Positions 49,995-58,818 of a DNA stretch of 64,000 bases are shown in pieces (within the stretch, counting starts at the first letter, position 1; the number at the start of each line of letters is the position of its first letter). The translations under genes were made by a program, and so were the position numbers. The stretch is taken from positions 67,313 through 131,312 of the forward strand of contig CAVOIB010000001.1 of the NCBI GenBank assembly GCA_963695975.1, given 5' to 3'. This DNA comes from JBBQVZ01 sp963695975. Its GTDB lineage: Bacteria > Actinomycetota > UBA4738 > HRBIN12. The notes beneath the pieces are model-generated. The model ran no database searches, had not been told where the DNA came from, and saw only the letters and a list, made by a program, of their open reading frames with translations.

Positions 49995-50504
49995 ATGACG
50001 ACCTTGCGGACAACGCCGCCGAGTGCAGGCCCCGCGAAAGGCAGAAAGTTGAACCTGAAGGTGCTCGTAGGAAGCGGAGAGAAGATCGCGCTCTTCACGT
50101 TGCCGTTCCTGATCGTCGGCCTGATCTTGGATGCGGCCTTTGCATCCCTGTTCCAGATCGAGGGCTCATCGACCGCACTCCATGTGCTCGCCATCGTCCT
50201 GTTGATCCCTGGTGTCACGATCTGGATCTGGTCGGTCGTCTTGATCCTGAAGAAGGTGCCTCGCGGAGAACTGATCACGAACGGCCCCTTCGCCTTGGTG
50301 AAGCACCCGCTCTACACCAGCGTCGCTCTTCTGGTGCTTCCAGGTATCGGCTTGCTGTTCGACACGTGGTTGTGGACGTTCATCGGGATCGCCCTCTACG
50401 TCGGGTCGAGGATCTACTCGCCCGAGGAAGAAGAGGAACTCTCGAGGACGTTCGGTGCGGGCTGGGATGCGTACCGCGCGACGGTGATGATCCCCTGGCT
50501 ATGA
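49995..50504 (+). CDS. Isoprenylcysteine carboxyl methyltransferase-like membrane protein
   Basis: 169 residues with three to four membrane helices. The ICMT-like core reads GELITNGPFALVKHPLYTSV, GLLFDTWLWTF and EEEELSRTFGAGWDAYR, matching the SAM-binding end of small bacterial ICMT/PEMT-family proteins. Target in bacteria unknown. An alternative GTG start at 49983 adds four codons. Confidence 0.85.
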   Translation: MTTLRTTPPSAGPAKGRKLNLKVLVGSGEKIALFTLPFLIVGLILDAAFASLFQIEGSSTALHVLAIVLLIPGVTIWIWSVVLILKKVPRGELITNGPFALVKHPLYTSVALLVLPGIGLLFDTWLWTFIGIALYVGSRIYSPEEEEELSRTFGAGWDAYRATVMIPWL

Positions 50505-50530
50505 GCAGGGGAACCCGCGCAGGCCTCTGC

Positions 50531-51319
50531 TCAGATCGGGTCCAGGGGGGCAGCTGCGAGGACCTCCTTCGCGGCGTGCATGAGGCTCGCATCTGTGGGC
50601 AGGCTCCGGTCGTCGATGCGCGCGACCCGGGCGATCCCGTGCGAGTTCGTGACGAACGCGCCGTCGAGCGACGCCAGATCCGCCACATGGACGGGTTCGT
50701 AGCGCCACGCGATGCCCGCCCGGTCGAGCTCCCGCTGGAGCACCTGCATCATGATGCCGCGGAGCGCGGGCGCATCCGGCCAGACGATCGCGTCGCCGTC
50801 GACGAAGCCGATGTTCGTGATGGCGCCCTCGCAGATGCGGCCGTCCGTCCCGACGAACAGCGCCTCGTGGAAGCCGTTGGCGTGGGCGAGGCCGGCGTAG
50901 TAGCCCTGCCCGAAGCTGGAAGCGTGTTTCAGATGGGCGGCCGGACGCTGATACACGACCGTCTGCAGGCTCTGGGGATCGGCCGGCGCCGACGCCGGCG
51001 GCCGCACGCTGACCACGATGGAGACGTCGTCGGCGGTATCCGACCAGAACACGTTGACGCGGACCGAGGCGTCTGTGATGTCGTCCGCGAGCGCATGTCC
51101 GATCGAGCCGCGGACCCGGTCGCCCTCGAGTTCGACGCCGAACAGTTCCCGCGTTGCGTCGTCGAGGCGAGCGAGGTGGAACTCCATGCCGAGCGTCTGA
51201 CGGTCCCTCACCTGCATCGCGGTGAAATGGCCGGAGGCGCTCAGGTCGAGGGTCCAGATCTCCTCGATGGAGGCGGCATGGCCGTCGATCTCGACCCGCG
51301 GGAGACGAACGTCGCTCAC
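50531..51319 (-). CDS. Class IV aminotransferase (branched-chain / ADC lyase-like)
   Basis: 262 residues of fold type IV PLP enzymes. The PLP Lys is in AHLKHASSFGQGYY near residue 130; VGTDGRICEGAITNIGFV holds the PLP-Glu; RGIMMQVL and TNSHGIARV are conserved. It could act on branched-chain or D-amino acids or as aminodeoxychorismate lyase. GTG start. The FmdB-type gene lies 12 nt upstream in the same direction. Confidence 0.87.
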   Translation of the reverse strand: MSDVRLPRVEIDGHAASIEEIWTLDLSASGHFTAMQVRDRQTLGMEFHLARLDDATRELFGVELEGDRVRGSIGHALADDITDASVRVNVFWSDTADDVSIVVSVRPPASAPADPQSLQTVVYQRPAAHLKHASSFGQGYYAGLAHANGFHEALFVGTDGRICEGAITNIGFVDGDAIVWPDAPALRGIMMQVLQRELDRAGIAWRYEPVHVADLASLDGAFVTNSHGIARVARIDDRSLPTDASLMHAAKEVLAAAPLDPI

Positions 51320-51331
51320 GGGTGGAGCCTG

Positions 51332-51553
51332 CTAGTGACCGCCGCACATGCAGCTGCCGCCGCAGGCGCAGCCACCGCCTGAGGGCGCTGAGCTACGGAA
51401 GCCGCCGCTCGAGGTCGAGGCGGCGAACATCGAGATCCGGCGCATCACGTGCTCGGACTCGCAGGTCGGGCAGGCGGGTGCGTCGTCGCTCATCGAACGG
51501 AGCCGTTCGAAGAGGTGTCCGCAGTTCCCGCACTCGTACTCGTACAGCGGCAT
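51332..51553 (-). CDS. FmdB-type zinc-ribbon protein
   Basis: 73 residues: MPLYEYECGNCGHLFERLRS, a second CPTC pair and a Gly/Cys-rich tail (CACGGSCMCGGH). This is the small zinc-ribbon regulator family named after FmdB, common in actinobacteria. The extra Cys-rich tail, adding Cys pairs beyond the usual ribbon, may bind additional metal. Confidence 0.86.
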   Translation of the reverse strand: MPLYEYECGNCGHLFERLRSMSDDAPACPTCESEHVMRRISMFAASTSSGGFRSSAPSGGGCACGGSCMCGGH

Positions 51554-51578
51554 GCGGGAAGTGTACGAGGCCGCGGGC

Positions 51579-51953
51579 TCAGAACCCCCAACGCTTGGGA
51601 TTGCGCCCCGCGACCGCGACGGTGCCGTGCTTTCCCCTGCCGATCGCGGTGCCTGCCCCCTCCCCGACCCAGGTGCCGCCTCCCGGCACGAAGCCGGTCA
51701 CGACGAGCGGTGCGAGGTCGCCGAAGTCGAACGTGGCCCGGTACAGGATCCTGCCGGGTCGATTGGTCGGCGTCTCCTCGATCGTGACCGAGCCGAGCTC
51801 CGTGCCGCGCTCCCAGTCGCCGACCAGCTCCCAGACCTTCTCGTCGCTGAACACCCGCTGGCCTGGGCCCGCCTCCTCGAGCGTCCTGCCCGCGGACACG
51901 CGCTCGTCGCTCAGGAGCCGGAAGTCGAAGATCGGTACCCGCTCCTCCGCCAT
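51579..51953 (-). CDS. Hypothetical beta-rich protein
   Basis: 124 residues: VPIFDFRLLSDERVSAGR, VWELVGDWERGTELGSVT, ILYRATFDFGDLAPLV and the basic end KHGTVAVAGRNPKRWGF. Possibly an allene-oxide-cyclase-like or lipocalin-type barrel. The ATG at 51953 has GAGGAGG 6 nt upstream; an upstream in-frame start is less likely. Function unknown. Confidence 0.68.
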   Translation of the reverse strand: MAEERVPIFDFRLLSDERVSAGRTLEEAGPGQRVFSDEKVWELVGDWERGTELGSVTIEETPTNRPGRILYRATFDFGDLAPLVVTGFVPGGGTWVGEGAGTAIGRGKHGTVAVAGRNPKRWGF

Positions 51954-52042
51954 CGCTGGCCTCCTCACCGTCGCCGATACCACCACACCCTAGGCGCGAT
52001 GGTCGGGGCGAAGCAATGGTCGACCTGACCTAGACTCGCCCC

Positions 52043-55000
52043 ATGCCGGTCTGCGGGTCCTGCGGCCAGGACAATCCCGCGCGAGCGCGGTTCTGCATGT
52101 CGTGCGCGTCACCGCTCGTCGTCGAGGAGCCGGCATCTCATGGGGCGCGCAAGACCGTGACCGTGGTGTTCTGCGACGTCGTGGACTCCACCCCGCTCGG
52201 TGAGCGCTTGGACCCTGAGTCGGTCCGCCAGGTCATGACGGATTTCTTCCGCGAGATGCGCGGTGCGCTGGAGCGCCATGGCGGCACCGTGGAGAAGTTC
52301 ATCGGCGACGCCGTGATGGCGGTGTTCGGGGTGCCGCTCCTGCACGAGGACGATGCGTTCCGCGCGGTGCGCGCTGCGCAGGCCATGCGCGAGGCGCTCG
52401 ACGGATTGAACGCCGACCTCTATCGGCGGTTCGAGGTCCGCCTGCAGACGCGGATCGGTGTGAACACGGGCGAGGTCGTCGTGGGCGACGCCGCCGCGGG
52501 CCAGTCGCTCGTGGTCGGCGACGCGGTGAACATCGCCGCCCGGCTCGAGCAGGCCGCGGGAGTGGGCGAGATCCTCTTGGGGTCGGTGACCCATGCGCTC
52601 GTGCGCGATCACGTCGTGGCCGAACCGACGGAGCCGCTCGAGCTGAAAGGCAAGGCCGGGACCATCGTCGCGCACCGTCTCGTCTCGGTCGGTGCGGGCC
52701 CCGATGCACCAGGCGCTCGGCCGGATCCTCCGCTGGTCGGGCGGGCAGACGAGCTCGAGGTCCTGCGCTCGTCCTTCGAGCGGGCGGTGCGTGAGCGCAG
52801 CTGTGCGATGGTCACGATCCTGGGAGCTGCGGGCGTGGGGAAGTCGCGGCTGGCGCGGGAGTTCGTGCCGTCGCACGAGCCGGGTGCCCTCGTGCTTCGT
52901 GCCCGGTGCCTCCCCTACGGCGACGGCATCACGTTCTGGCCTGTAGCCGACCTCGTGAAGCAGGTCTGTGGGATCGACGACGGCGAGGGTCGCGCCGAGG
53001 CGCGCGCCAAGATCGACGCCGCGCTCAGCGGGTGCGAGGCAGGCCCCCTCGTGGCCGAGCGTGTCGCCGCGGTCACCGGGTTCGCGGACTCGACGGCTGG
53101 GCTGGAGGAGACGTTCTGGGGGATCCGGCGATTCCTCGAGTGGTCGGGGCGCTTCCGTCCCCTCGTGGTGGTCCTCGACGACCTGCAATGGGCCGAGCCC
53201 ACGTTCCTCGATCTCGTCGAGTATCTCGGGGGATGGAGCCGCGGCGTCGCGATGCTGCTCCTATGCCTTGCCCGGCCCGATCTCACCGATCTCCGAACCA
53301 CCTGGGGTTCCGGCATCCCGAACGCGACGGTGTTGCCGCTCAGTCCGCTCGACGATCTCGAGAGCGAGCGTCTCGTCTCGGAACTGCTCGGTGGGGAGCG
53401 GCTCGACGAACGGGTGTACGCGCGGATCGCGGAGTTCGCGGGCGGCAACCCGCTCTTCCTCGAAGAGATGCTTCGCATGCTCGAGGACGACGACCTCCTC
53501 CGAAGGCAGGATGGACGCTGGGTCGCGAGCGAGGATCTCGGCGACTTCAGGGTCCCGGAGTCCATCCAGGCGCTCCTGTCCGCGCGACTGGACCGTCTCT
53601 CGCAAGAGGAGCGCCTGGTGATCCGGGCTGCCTCGGTCATCGGCAAGGTGTTCTGGTGGGGCGCGGTGAAGGAGCTCGCGCCCGAGGCTATCCGACCGGA
53701 GGTCGGCACCGCGCTGCAGACGTTGGTACGCAAGGACCTGATCCGCCCAGAGCGTTCGACCTTCGCGGGCGAGGACGCCTTCCGTTTCCACCACATCTTG
53801 ATCCAGGAGGCGGCGTATCGCGGCACGCCGAAGGAGGTCCGGGCCGACCTGCACGAGGCGTTCGCCAACTGGGTCGAGAACGTAGCGGGCGATCGCGCGA
53901 CCGAGCTTGAGGAGGTGATGGGTTACCACCTCGAGCAGTCGTACCGCTACCGCGTCGAGCTGGCCCCCGTCGGCGAGCGCGAGCGCGCCCTAGCGACCCG
54001 GGCGGCGCTGCGGCTCGCCCCCGCGGGCATGCGTGCCTTCGAGCGCCGTGACATCCCGGCGGCGTCGGATCTCCTCGGCCGCGCCGAGGCCCTCCTGCCG
54101 CAAGAGAACGCCGAACGCCGGCCCCTGCTGCTCGCGCTCGGCGAGGTGTTGGCCGAGGCCGGCGACCTCAAGCCTGCCGAGGCAGCCCTGGACGAGGCCG
54201 AGACGCTCGCGGAGGAGGCCGGCGACGCCGCGAGCGCGGCCAACGCCGGGATCCTCCGGCTCGTCCTGCTCGAGTCCACCGATCCTCAGCGCCTGTCCGG
54301 CGGGTCGATCCCCGAGGCCGAACGATTGATCGGGATCCTCGACTCGCTGGGGGACGACCTCGGCCTGGCGCGCGCCTGGCGTCTGATCGGGGACCTGCAC
54401 TGGAACCACGCGCGTTACGGAGCCGCCGACGAGGCCCTCGCCCGCGCGATCGACCACGCACGCCGCGCCGGCGCGATGCGCGAGGAGGCCGATGCGCTCG
54501 GCCGGTACACCGGGTCGGGCACCTACGGGCCGGCGCCGGTCGAGGAGATCGAACGCCGATGCGACGAGCTCCTGGAGAGGACCACGGGCTCGGGGTACGA
54601 GGCACCCGCCCTCCGGGCGCTCGCCTGGGTCCGGGCGATGCAGGGCCGCTTCGACGACGCGCGTGGCCTCGTCCAACGGGCCCGCGCGATCTTCGAAGAT
54701 CTCGGTCTTCGCCTGCGGTCGACGTTCGTCTCCGAGACCGCCGGCGCGATCGAGATGCTCGCCGGCGACGTCGTCGCAGCTGAGCGCGAGTGGCGCGCCG
54801 GGTTCGACGCGGCCGTGGAGATGGGCGAGCAGGGATTCCAGTCCACGGTCGCGGCGCTGCTCGCCCACGCGCTCCTGCGCCAAGGGCGTTTGGACGAGGC
54901 GGAGGCGATGGTCACGCTCAGCGACCGCGCGGGGGCGGAGGACGACGTGAGCACGCAGGTGATCGGGCGCAGCGCCCAGGCCCGCGTCCTCGCCTCGCGT

Positions 55001-55237
55001 GGCCAGGTCGATGAGGCCGAGCGCGTCGCCCGCGACGCCGTCGAACGTTCCGAGGCGACGGACGATCTGAACATGCGCGCCGACACGCTCGTCGACCTGG
55101 GCGAGGTGCTGGATGCGGCCGGCGACCGTGAGGGCGCTGTATCCGCGTTCGACTCCGCGCTGGGTCTCTACGAGGAGAAGGGGAACGCGGCAGCGGTGGA
55201 GGTCACCCGACGCCGTTGGTCGGCGCTCGAGGGGTAG
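52043..55237 (+). CDS. Zinc-ribbon / class III nucleotide cyclase / AAA ATPase / TPR protein
   Basis: 1064 residues, same plan as the 13.3-16.8 kb gene. A zinc ribbon (CGSCG, CMSCA) at 1-25; cyclase at about 36-215 with VVFCDVVDSTPLGE, FIGDAVMAVFG and GDAVNIAARLEQ; ATPase with Walker A GAAGVGKSRLARE near 265 and Walker B VVLDDLQWAEP near 375; TPR-like repeats from about 640. The ATG is 6 nt after TAGACT (52031-52036), a leaderless start. All catalytic positions are intact, so it should be an active cyclase. The next gene is convergent, so no operon. Confidence 0.92.
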   Translation: MPVCGSCGQDNPARARFCMSCASPLVVEEPASHGARKTVTVVFCDVVDSTPLGERLDPESVRQVMTDFFREMRGALERHGGTVEKFIGDAVMAVFGVPLLHEDDAFRAVRAAQAMREALDGLNADLYRRFEVRLQTRIGVNTGEVVVGDAAAGQSLVVGDAVNIAARLEQAAGVGEILLGSVTHALVRDHVVAEPTEPLELKGKAGTIVAHRLVSVGAGPDAPGARPDPPLVGRADELEVLRSSFERAVRERSCAMVTILGAAGVGKSRLAREFVPSHEPGALVLRARCLPYGDGITFWPVADLVKQVCGIDDGEGRAEARAKIDAALSGCEAGPLVAERVAAVTGFADSTAGLEETFWGIRRFLEWSGRFRPLVVVLDDLQWAEPTFLDLVEYLGGWSRGVAMLLLCLARPDLTDLRTTWGSGIPNATVLPLSPLDDLESERLVSELLGGERLDERVYARIAEFAGGNPLFLEEMLRMLEDDDLLRRQDGRWVASEDLGDFRVPESIQALLSARLDRLSQEERLVIRAASVIGKVFWWGAVKELAPEAIRPEVGTALQTLVRKDLIRPERSTFAGEDAFRFHHILIQEAAYRGTPKEVRADLHEAFANWVENVAGDRATELEEVMGYHLEQSYRYRVELAPVGERERALATRAALRLAPAGMRAFERRDIPAASDLLGRAEALLPQENAERRPLLLALGEVLAEAGDLKPAEAALDEAETLAEEAGDAASAANAGILRLVLLESTDPQRLSGGSIPEAERLIGILDSLGDDLGLARAWRLIGDLHWNHARYGAADEALARAIDHARRAGAMREEADALGRYTGSGTYGPAPVEEIERRCDELLERTTGSGYEAPALRALAWVRAMQGRFDDARGLVQRARAIFEDLGLRLRSTFVSETAGAIEMLAGDVVAAEREWRAGFDAAVEMGEQGFQSTVAALLAHALLRQGRLDEAEAMVTLSDRAGAEDDVSTQVIGRSAQARVLASRGQVDEAERVARDAVERSEATDDLNMRADTLVDLGEVLDAAGDREGAVSAFDSALGLYEEKGNAAAVEVTRRRWSALEG

Positions 55238-55251
55238 GACACCGACGCTCT

Positions 55252-56169
55252 CTAGCTTGCCTTGCGGAACCGTTCGAAACGCTCTTCGAGCAGTATCGGA
55301 TCGGGTCGTGCCCCTCGCTGCCGGGGCAGCTGCATCTTCTCTCCGTGCACGCCCTGGAGGGTGTGTCGCAGCGTAGGCCCATCATGCTCTTCCAGGACGT
55401 CATCGCGAACCTGCACGACGTAGTCAGGTCGAATCCCCAGGACGTCGGCGTCGAAGGCGCGGTGGTGAGTCGCGCACATGGCGACTCCATTGGGGACAAC
55501 GGGCTCGCCACCGTCCCGGTCTTCCTTGATGTGGGCTGCATCCAAAAGCTCTGGATGTCGCAGATTGCACAAGGCACACGATCCGCCGTAGGCGCTCAGC
55601 ACGCGGATGCGGAATGCCGGCTGATGCAGTCGTCGTCTGACGATTGCCTCGGCGTACTGCCGACGAAGTGCGAGATCGGCGGGATGGAACATGCTGTCAG
55701 TCCATTGATCGCGCATCTCGTCTTCTAGTGCGACAACGAATTGATGTTGCTCGGGCTCCTCACCGACCAACCACACCGGATACACGGGCATGTACAAACC
55801 TGGACTGATACCCAGGAACCAGATCAGCGGTTTGTTCAGCTCCATCGCGCGGCGCAGGGCCACGTTGTCGTAAGCGGCGTCGTCCGTTCCGCGCCACTTG
55901 TACCGCTGATACCCATCGGGACCGATCCCGTCGTCGTAAGGCCGATCCTGAGGGCGAGCAGCGTAGGTAGTCAGAATGCTCAGGGCAGCGTCGAGGCCCG
56001 TGACCTTGCGGATGCCGCGCATCCGTTGAATGAGCGCGATTCGGTGTCCATCTAGCTCGAACGCCTCCAGCTCTTTGTACGAGACCACGCCACCGCCCGC
56101 CGATTTGAGCCGGTCGAGATAGGCAAACGCAGTCGAGCGCAAGCGGTCATCGAAGTCGTCCGTGACCAT
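55252..56169 (-). CDS. HNH endonuclease (possible restriction enzyme)
   Basis: 305 residues. The C-terminal HNH domain is well defined: CALCNLRHPELLDAAHI, a VPNGVAMC segment and THHRAFDADVLGI, giving two Cys pairs and the HH/N residues near 225-265. The N-terminal half (RLKSAGGGVVSYKELEAF, RYKWRGTDDAAYDN) resembles the region found in stand-alone 5-methylcytosine-type or SAD/SRA-like HNH enzymes such as Sco-type nucleases; no methyltransferase accompanies it. The start at 56169 has GGGAG upstream. Confidence 0.85.
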   Translation of the reverse strand: MVTDDFDDRLRSTAFAYLDRLKSAGGGVVSYKELEAFELDGHRIALIQRMRGIRKVTGLDAALSILTTYAARPQDRPYDDGIGPDGYQRYKWRGTDDAAYDNVALRRAMELNKPLIWFLGISPGLYMPVYPVWLVGEEPEQHQFVVALEDEMRDQWTDSMFHPADLALRRQYAEAIVRRRLHQPAFRIRVLSAYGGSCALCNLRHPELLDAAHIKEDRDGGEPVVPNGVAMCATHHRAFDADVLGIRPDYVVQVRDDVLEEHDGPTLRHTLQGVHGEKMQLPRQRGARPDPILLEERFERFRKAS

Positions 56170-56221
56170 CGGCGAAGTATCTCCCGAGGGACGAACGAGT
56201 CTCAACAACTAGCCCTGGATC

Positions 56222-56527
56222 GTGACGATCGTCGCAGTTGTTCCCTCGGGATCCTGGCTTGATGGGCGGGTTCTCGAGCAAAGGGGATGCGCATGCGACG
56301 CCTCTGGCGGCAGCGACTATGGAAACAAGGCACTGTTCGACGTAATCAAGATGTCGTTGATCGATGGTGTTTCGTGTGGCGCGATCCTGATGCCCCAGCG
56401 ATACACCACACCCAGAAAGACTTGGGGAGCCCCATACGACAAGGGTCAACGGGATCTGGAAGCACTCCTCGCGCACCAAGCCAGAGTCAAGTTGCCCCTA
56501 GCAGGGATTCTGCTCATCGGCTACTGA
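56222..56527 (+). other. Possible fragment of a restriction-endonuclease-like gene
   Basis: The plus-strand frame contains YGNKALFDVIKMSLIDGVSC and, near the end, RDLEALLAHQARVKLPLAG followed by ILLIGY, a pattern recalling the C-terminal part of BsuBI/BglII-type restriction endonucleases. The first part has no counterpart and there is no proper promoter or ribosome-binding site. GC content is lower than around. It lies divergently next to the HNH gene. Low confidence. The whole 56170-56669 stretch otherwise holds nothing I can support. Confidence 0.25.
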
Positions 56528-56669
56528 ATGTGTTAGTTAGTCCCACGACCGTCCACCCCAAGGCGACACCACGGAGGAAGCTGTTCCTCGTCCGGGTGCC
56601 GAGTCGATTAGGCCTGTCACACCAGCGGACGCCGTCTGCTCCGCATCTTCCGATTGTGTGCCTGTCTTG

Positions 56670-57304
56670 CTAGATCCAGATGAGCGCGACCGACGCTACG
56701 AGCAACACCGCGAGCGTGATGCTGACGCCTCGCCTCGACCTTTCATCTGAGCAGATCGCGAGCGTGATGCTCACACCTCGCCGCGACTTCGTCGTCCCTG
56801 GCCGAGCGCGACGCCGCCGACGGCCCAGATGGACGACGATCCGACGACGACCACCATCAGCACGCCGGTGAGCGAGGCGATCGCCAGACCTCGGGGCAAT
56901 CCCGCCGGGAGGAACGCTGCCACCGCGGCGACCGCGAACACCCACGCCTTCGGGTTCAGGCACTGGAACCAGATCGCCTGCCACAGGGTCAAGGGCGACG
57001 CGACGTCCTTCCGTGTCACCGACCCGCCCTGCAGCACCAGGTACGCGATGTACAGCAGGTAGACCGAGCCCACGAGCTTCAGGGCGGTCTCGGCGGCGGG
57101 CACGGCTTCGAGCAGCGCGCCGATGCCGGCTGCGATGGCGATCGCGAGCGCGCCGATCCCGACCGCCGTCCCCAGCACGTGAGGCATGGTTCGGCGGAAC
57201 CCGAACCGCAGACCCGATGCCCACAGCACGGCGTTGTTCGGACCGGGCGACACAGACCCCACGAACGCGAACGCGACGAGACCCGCGAGTTCCTTCACGA
57301 CCAT
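56670..57304 (-). CDS. LysE/RhtB family exporter, C-terminal frameshift and repeat
   Basis: The start MVVKELAGLVAFAFVGSVSPG, then NNAVLWASGLRFGFRR, the helix LYIAYLVLQGG and the loop FQCLNPKAWVF are standard LysE/RhtB features (amino-acid or homoserine-lactone efflux). After VGGVALGQ the frame breaks: read straight it stops at 56771, read with a one-base shift it goes on to SITLAVLLVASVALIWI and a TAG at 56670, the normal ending. A 48-bp duplication (16 codons, RRGVSITLA twice) lies there as well. Divergent from the AraC gene, whose target it probably is. Confidence 0.8.
56709..56782. repeat. 48-bp offset imperfect tandem repeat in the LysE 3' end
   Basis: CGCGAGCGTGATGCTGACGC and its continuation at 56709-56734 recur with two or three changes at 56757-56782, 48 bp apart. 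The copies lie inside the LysE/RhtB reading frame and encode RRGVSITLA twice. Confidence 0.7.
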
Positions 57305-57350
57305 GATTCCAGCGGGTCGGGTGCGGAGGGTCTTGTACGATCGGCGCATC

Positions 57351-58151
57351 GTGAGCGTGGCGCAGGAGTGGGTCCGCGCATGGAAGCCGGCGGTGCCGGG
57401 CATCCACGAGGTCTTCCACGCGCGGTTCATCGAGCACGCGTATCCGCGTCACACGCACGACACGTGGACCGTCTTCATGGTCGACCAGGGCGCGATCCGG
57501 TACGACCTGGACGCGAAGCATCGCGGCGCGGCCGGGCCGCGGGTGACGCTCCTGCCGCCGCACGTCGTGCATGACGGTCGTCCCGCCACGGGTGCCGGGT
57601 TCCGCAAGCGCGTCCTGTACGTGGGCACCGATGTGTTGGACGAAGGGCTCATCGGGCGAGCGGTCGACGCTCCCGACGTCGAGGATCGCGTCACCGTCGG
57701 GCTGCTCGATCGCGTGCATCGCGCGCTGGAGCACTCGGGCGACGCGCTCGCTGCCGAGTCGCTGTTCGCGGTGTTCGCGCGGCGTCTGAAGGATCACCTG
57801 GGGCAGGCGGCCGACGCACGACCCGAGCGGCCCGATGCCCAGATCGCGAGCGACCTGCGCGACCTGTTGGACGAGCGGCGGTTCGAACCGTTCACGCTCC
57901 GCGAGGCCGGCGGCATCCTGCACGTGTCGCCGGCGCATCTGGTCCGCTGCTTCACGCGCGCGTACGGGATCGCGCCTCACCGGTACCTGCTGGGGCGGCG
58001 GATCGACGCGGCCCGCCGGGGGCTCCTGGACGGCCGGCCGATCGCCGACGTGGCGGCGAGCGTGGGATTCCACGACCAGGCCCACCTGACGCGTCACTTC
58101 AAGCGGCACGTGGGCACCACGCCCGCCCGATTCGCGTCGCGTCCGCGGTAG
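57351..58151 (+). CDS. AraC-family transcriptional regulator
   Basis: 266 residues. The N-terminal cupin-like sensor holds the His-rich RHTHDTWTVFMVDQG; the C-terminal AraC HTH has LREAGGILHVSPAHLVRCF, then GIAPHRYLLGRRIDAARRGL and VAASVGFHDQAHLTRHFKRH. GTG at 57351, 9 nt after TACGAT. Divergent from LysE, 46 nt away, as often found for this AraC subfamily that induces its exporter on sensing the amino-acid-like substrate. Confidence 0.9.
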   Translation: MSVAQEWVRAWKPAVPGIHEVFHARFIEHAYPRHTHDTWTVFMVDQGAIRYDLDAKHRGAAGPRVTLLPPHVVHDGRPATGAGFRKRVLYVGTDVLDEGLIGRAVDAPDVEDRVTVGLLDRVHRALEHSGDALAAESLFAVFARRLKDHLGQAADARPERPDAQIASDLRDLLDERRFEPFTLREAGGILHVSPAHLVRCFTRAYGIAPHRYLLGRRIDAARRGLLDGRPIADVAASVGFHDQAHLTRHFKRHVGTTPARFASRPR

Positions 58152-58154
58152 GGG

Positions 58155-58766
58155 TCAGTCCAGCGCGAACGTGCCCGTGACGACCTCGCCTGCCCGCTCG
58201 TACGTACCGATCACGACTCCCGTGGTGGATACCGTGCTGTCGACGAGCTTCAGCCCCGAGGGGATCGTGCCGTCCGCGAACAGGCGTTTGCCCGACCCGA
58301 GGACGAGCGGGAAGACCCACAGACGGAACTCGTCGACCAGGTCGTGGCGCAAGAGCGTCTGGATCAGGTCCCCGCTGCCATGCACCTGCAGCTCCGGTCC
58401 ATCTCCATCCTTGAGCGCCGCGACCCCTTCGGCCGCGTCTCCCTCGATCAGAACCGACCTGCTCCATTCCAGCGTGGGATGAGTCCGCGACGCGACGTAC
58501 TTGGTGGCGTCGTTCAATGGCTTGGCGCCCTGATCGTCTGAGGCGTGCGGCCAGTGCGCGGCGAAGATGTCGTACGTCTTGCGTCCGAGAACGAGGTCGA
58601 ACGGGGCGCTCATCGCATCGCCCATGACCTGACCCATCTGGTCGTCCCAATAGTTCACCGACCAGCCACCGTGCGCGAAGCCGCCGCTGTCGTCCTCTCC
58701 AGGTCCGCCTGGGGCCTGCATGACCCCGTCGAGGGTCAAGAACGTGCTCACGATCAGCTTCCTCAT
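58155..58766 (-). CDS. RibD C-terminal / dihydrofolate-reductase-like family protein
   Basis: 203 residues: LIVSTFLTLDGVMQAPGG, LVLGRKTYDIFAAHWP, then VHGSGDLIQTLLRHDLVDE and PLVLGSGKRLF. This is the YyaP/YwjB-type RibD-like reductase family (NADPH dependent, substrate unknown). ATG at 58766 preceded by a weak site. It converges on the AraC gene with 3 nt between stops. Confidence 0.9.
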   Translation of the reverse strand: MRKLIVSTFLTLDGVMQAPGGPGEDDSGGFAHGGWSVNYWDDQMGQVMGDAMSAPFDLVLGRKTYDIFAAHWPHASDDQGAKPLNDATKYVASRTHPTLEWSRSVLIEGDAAEGVAALKDGDGPELQVHGSGDLIQTLLRHDLVDEFRLWVFPLVLGSGKRLFADGTIPSGLKLVDSTVSTTGVVIGTYERAGEVVTGTFALD

Positions 58767-58818
58767 GTCTCGCGTCCTCCCGACTTGAGTGGAACCCCCG
58801 GCAGGATAAGGCACCCCG

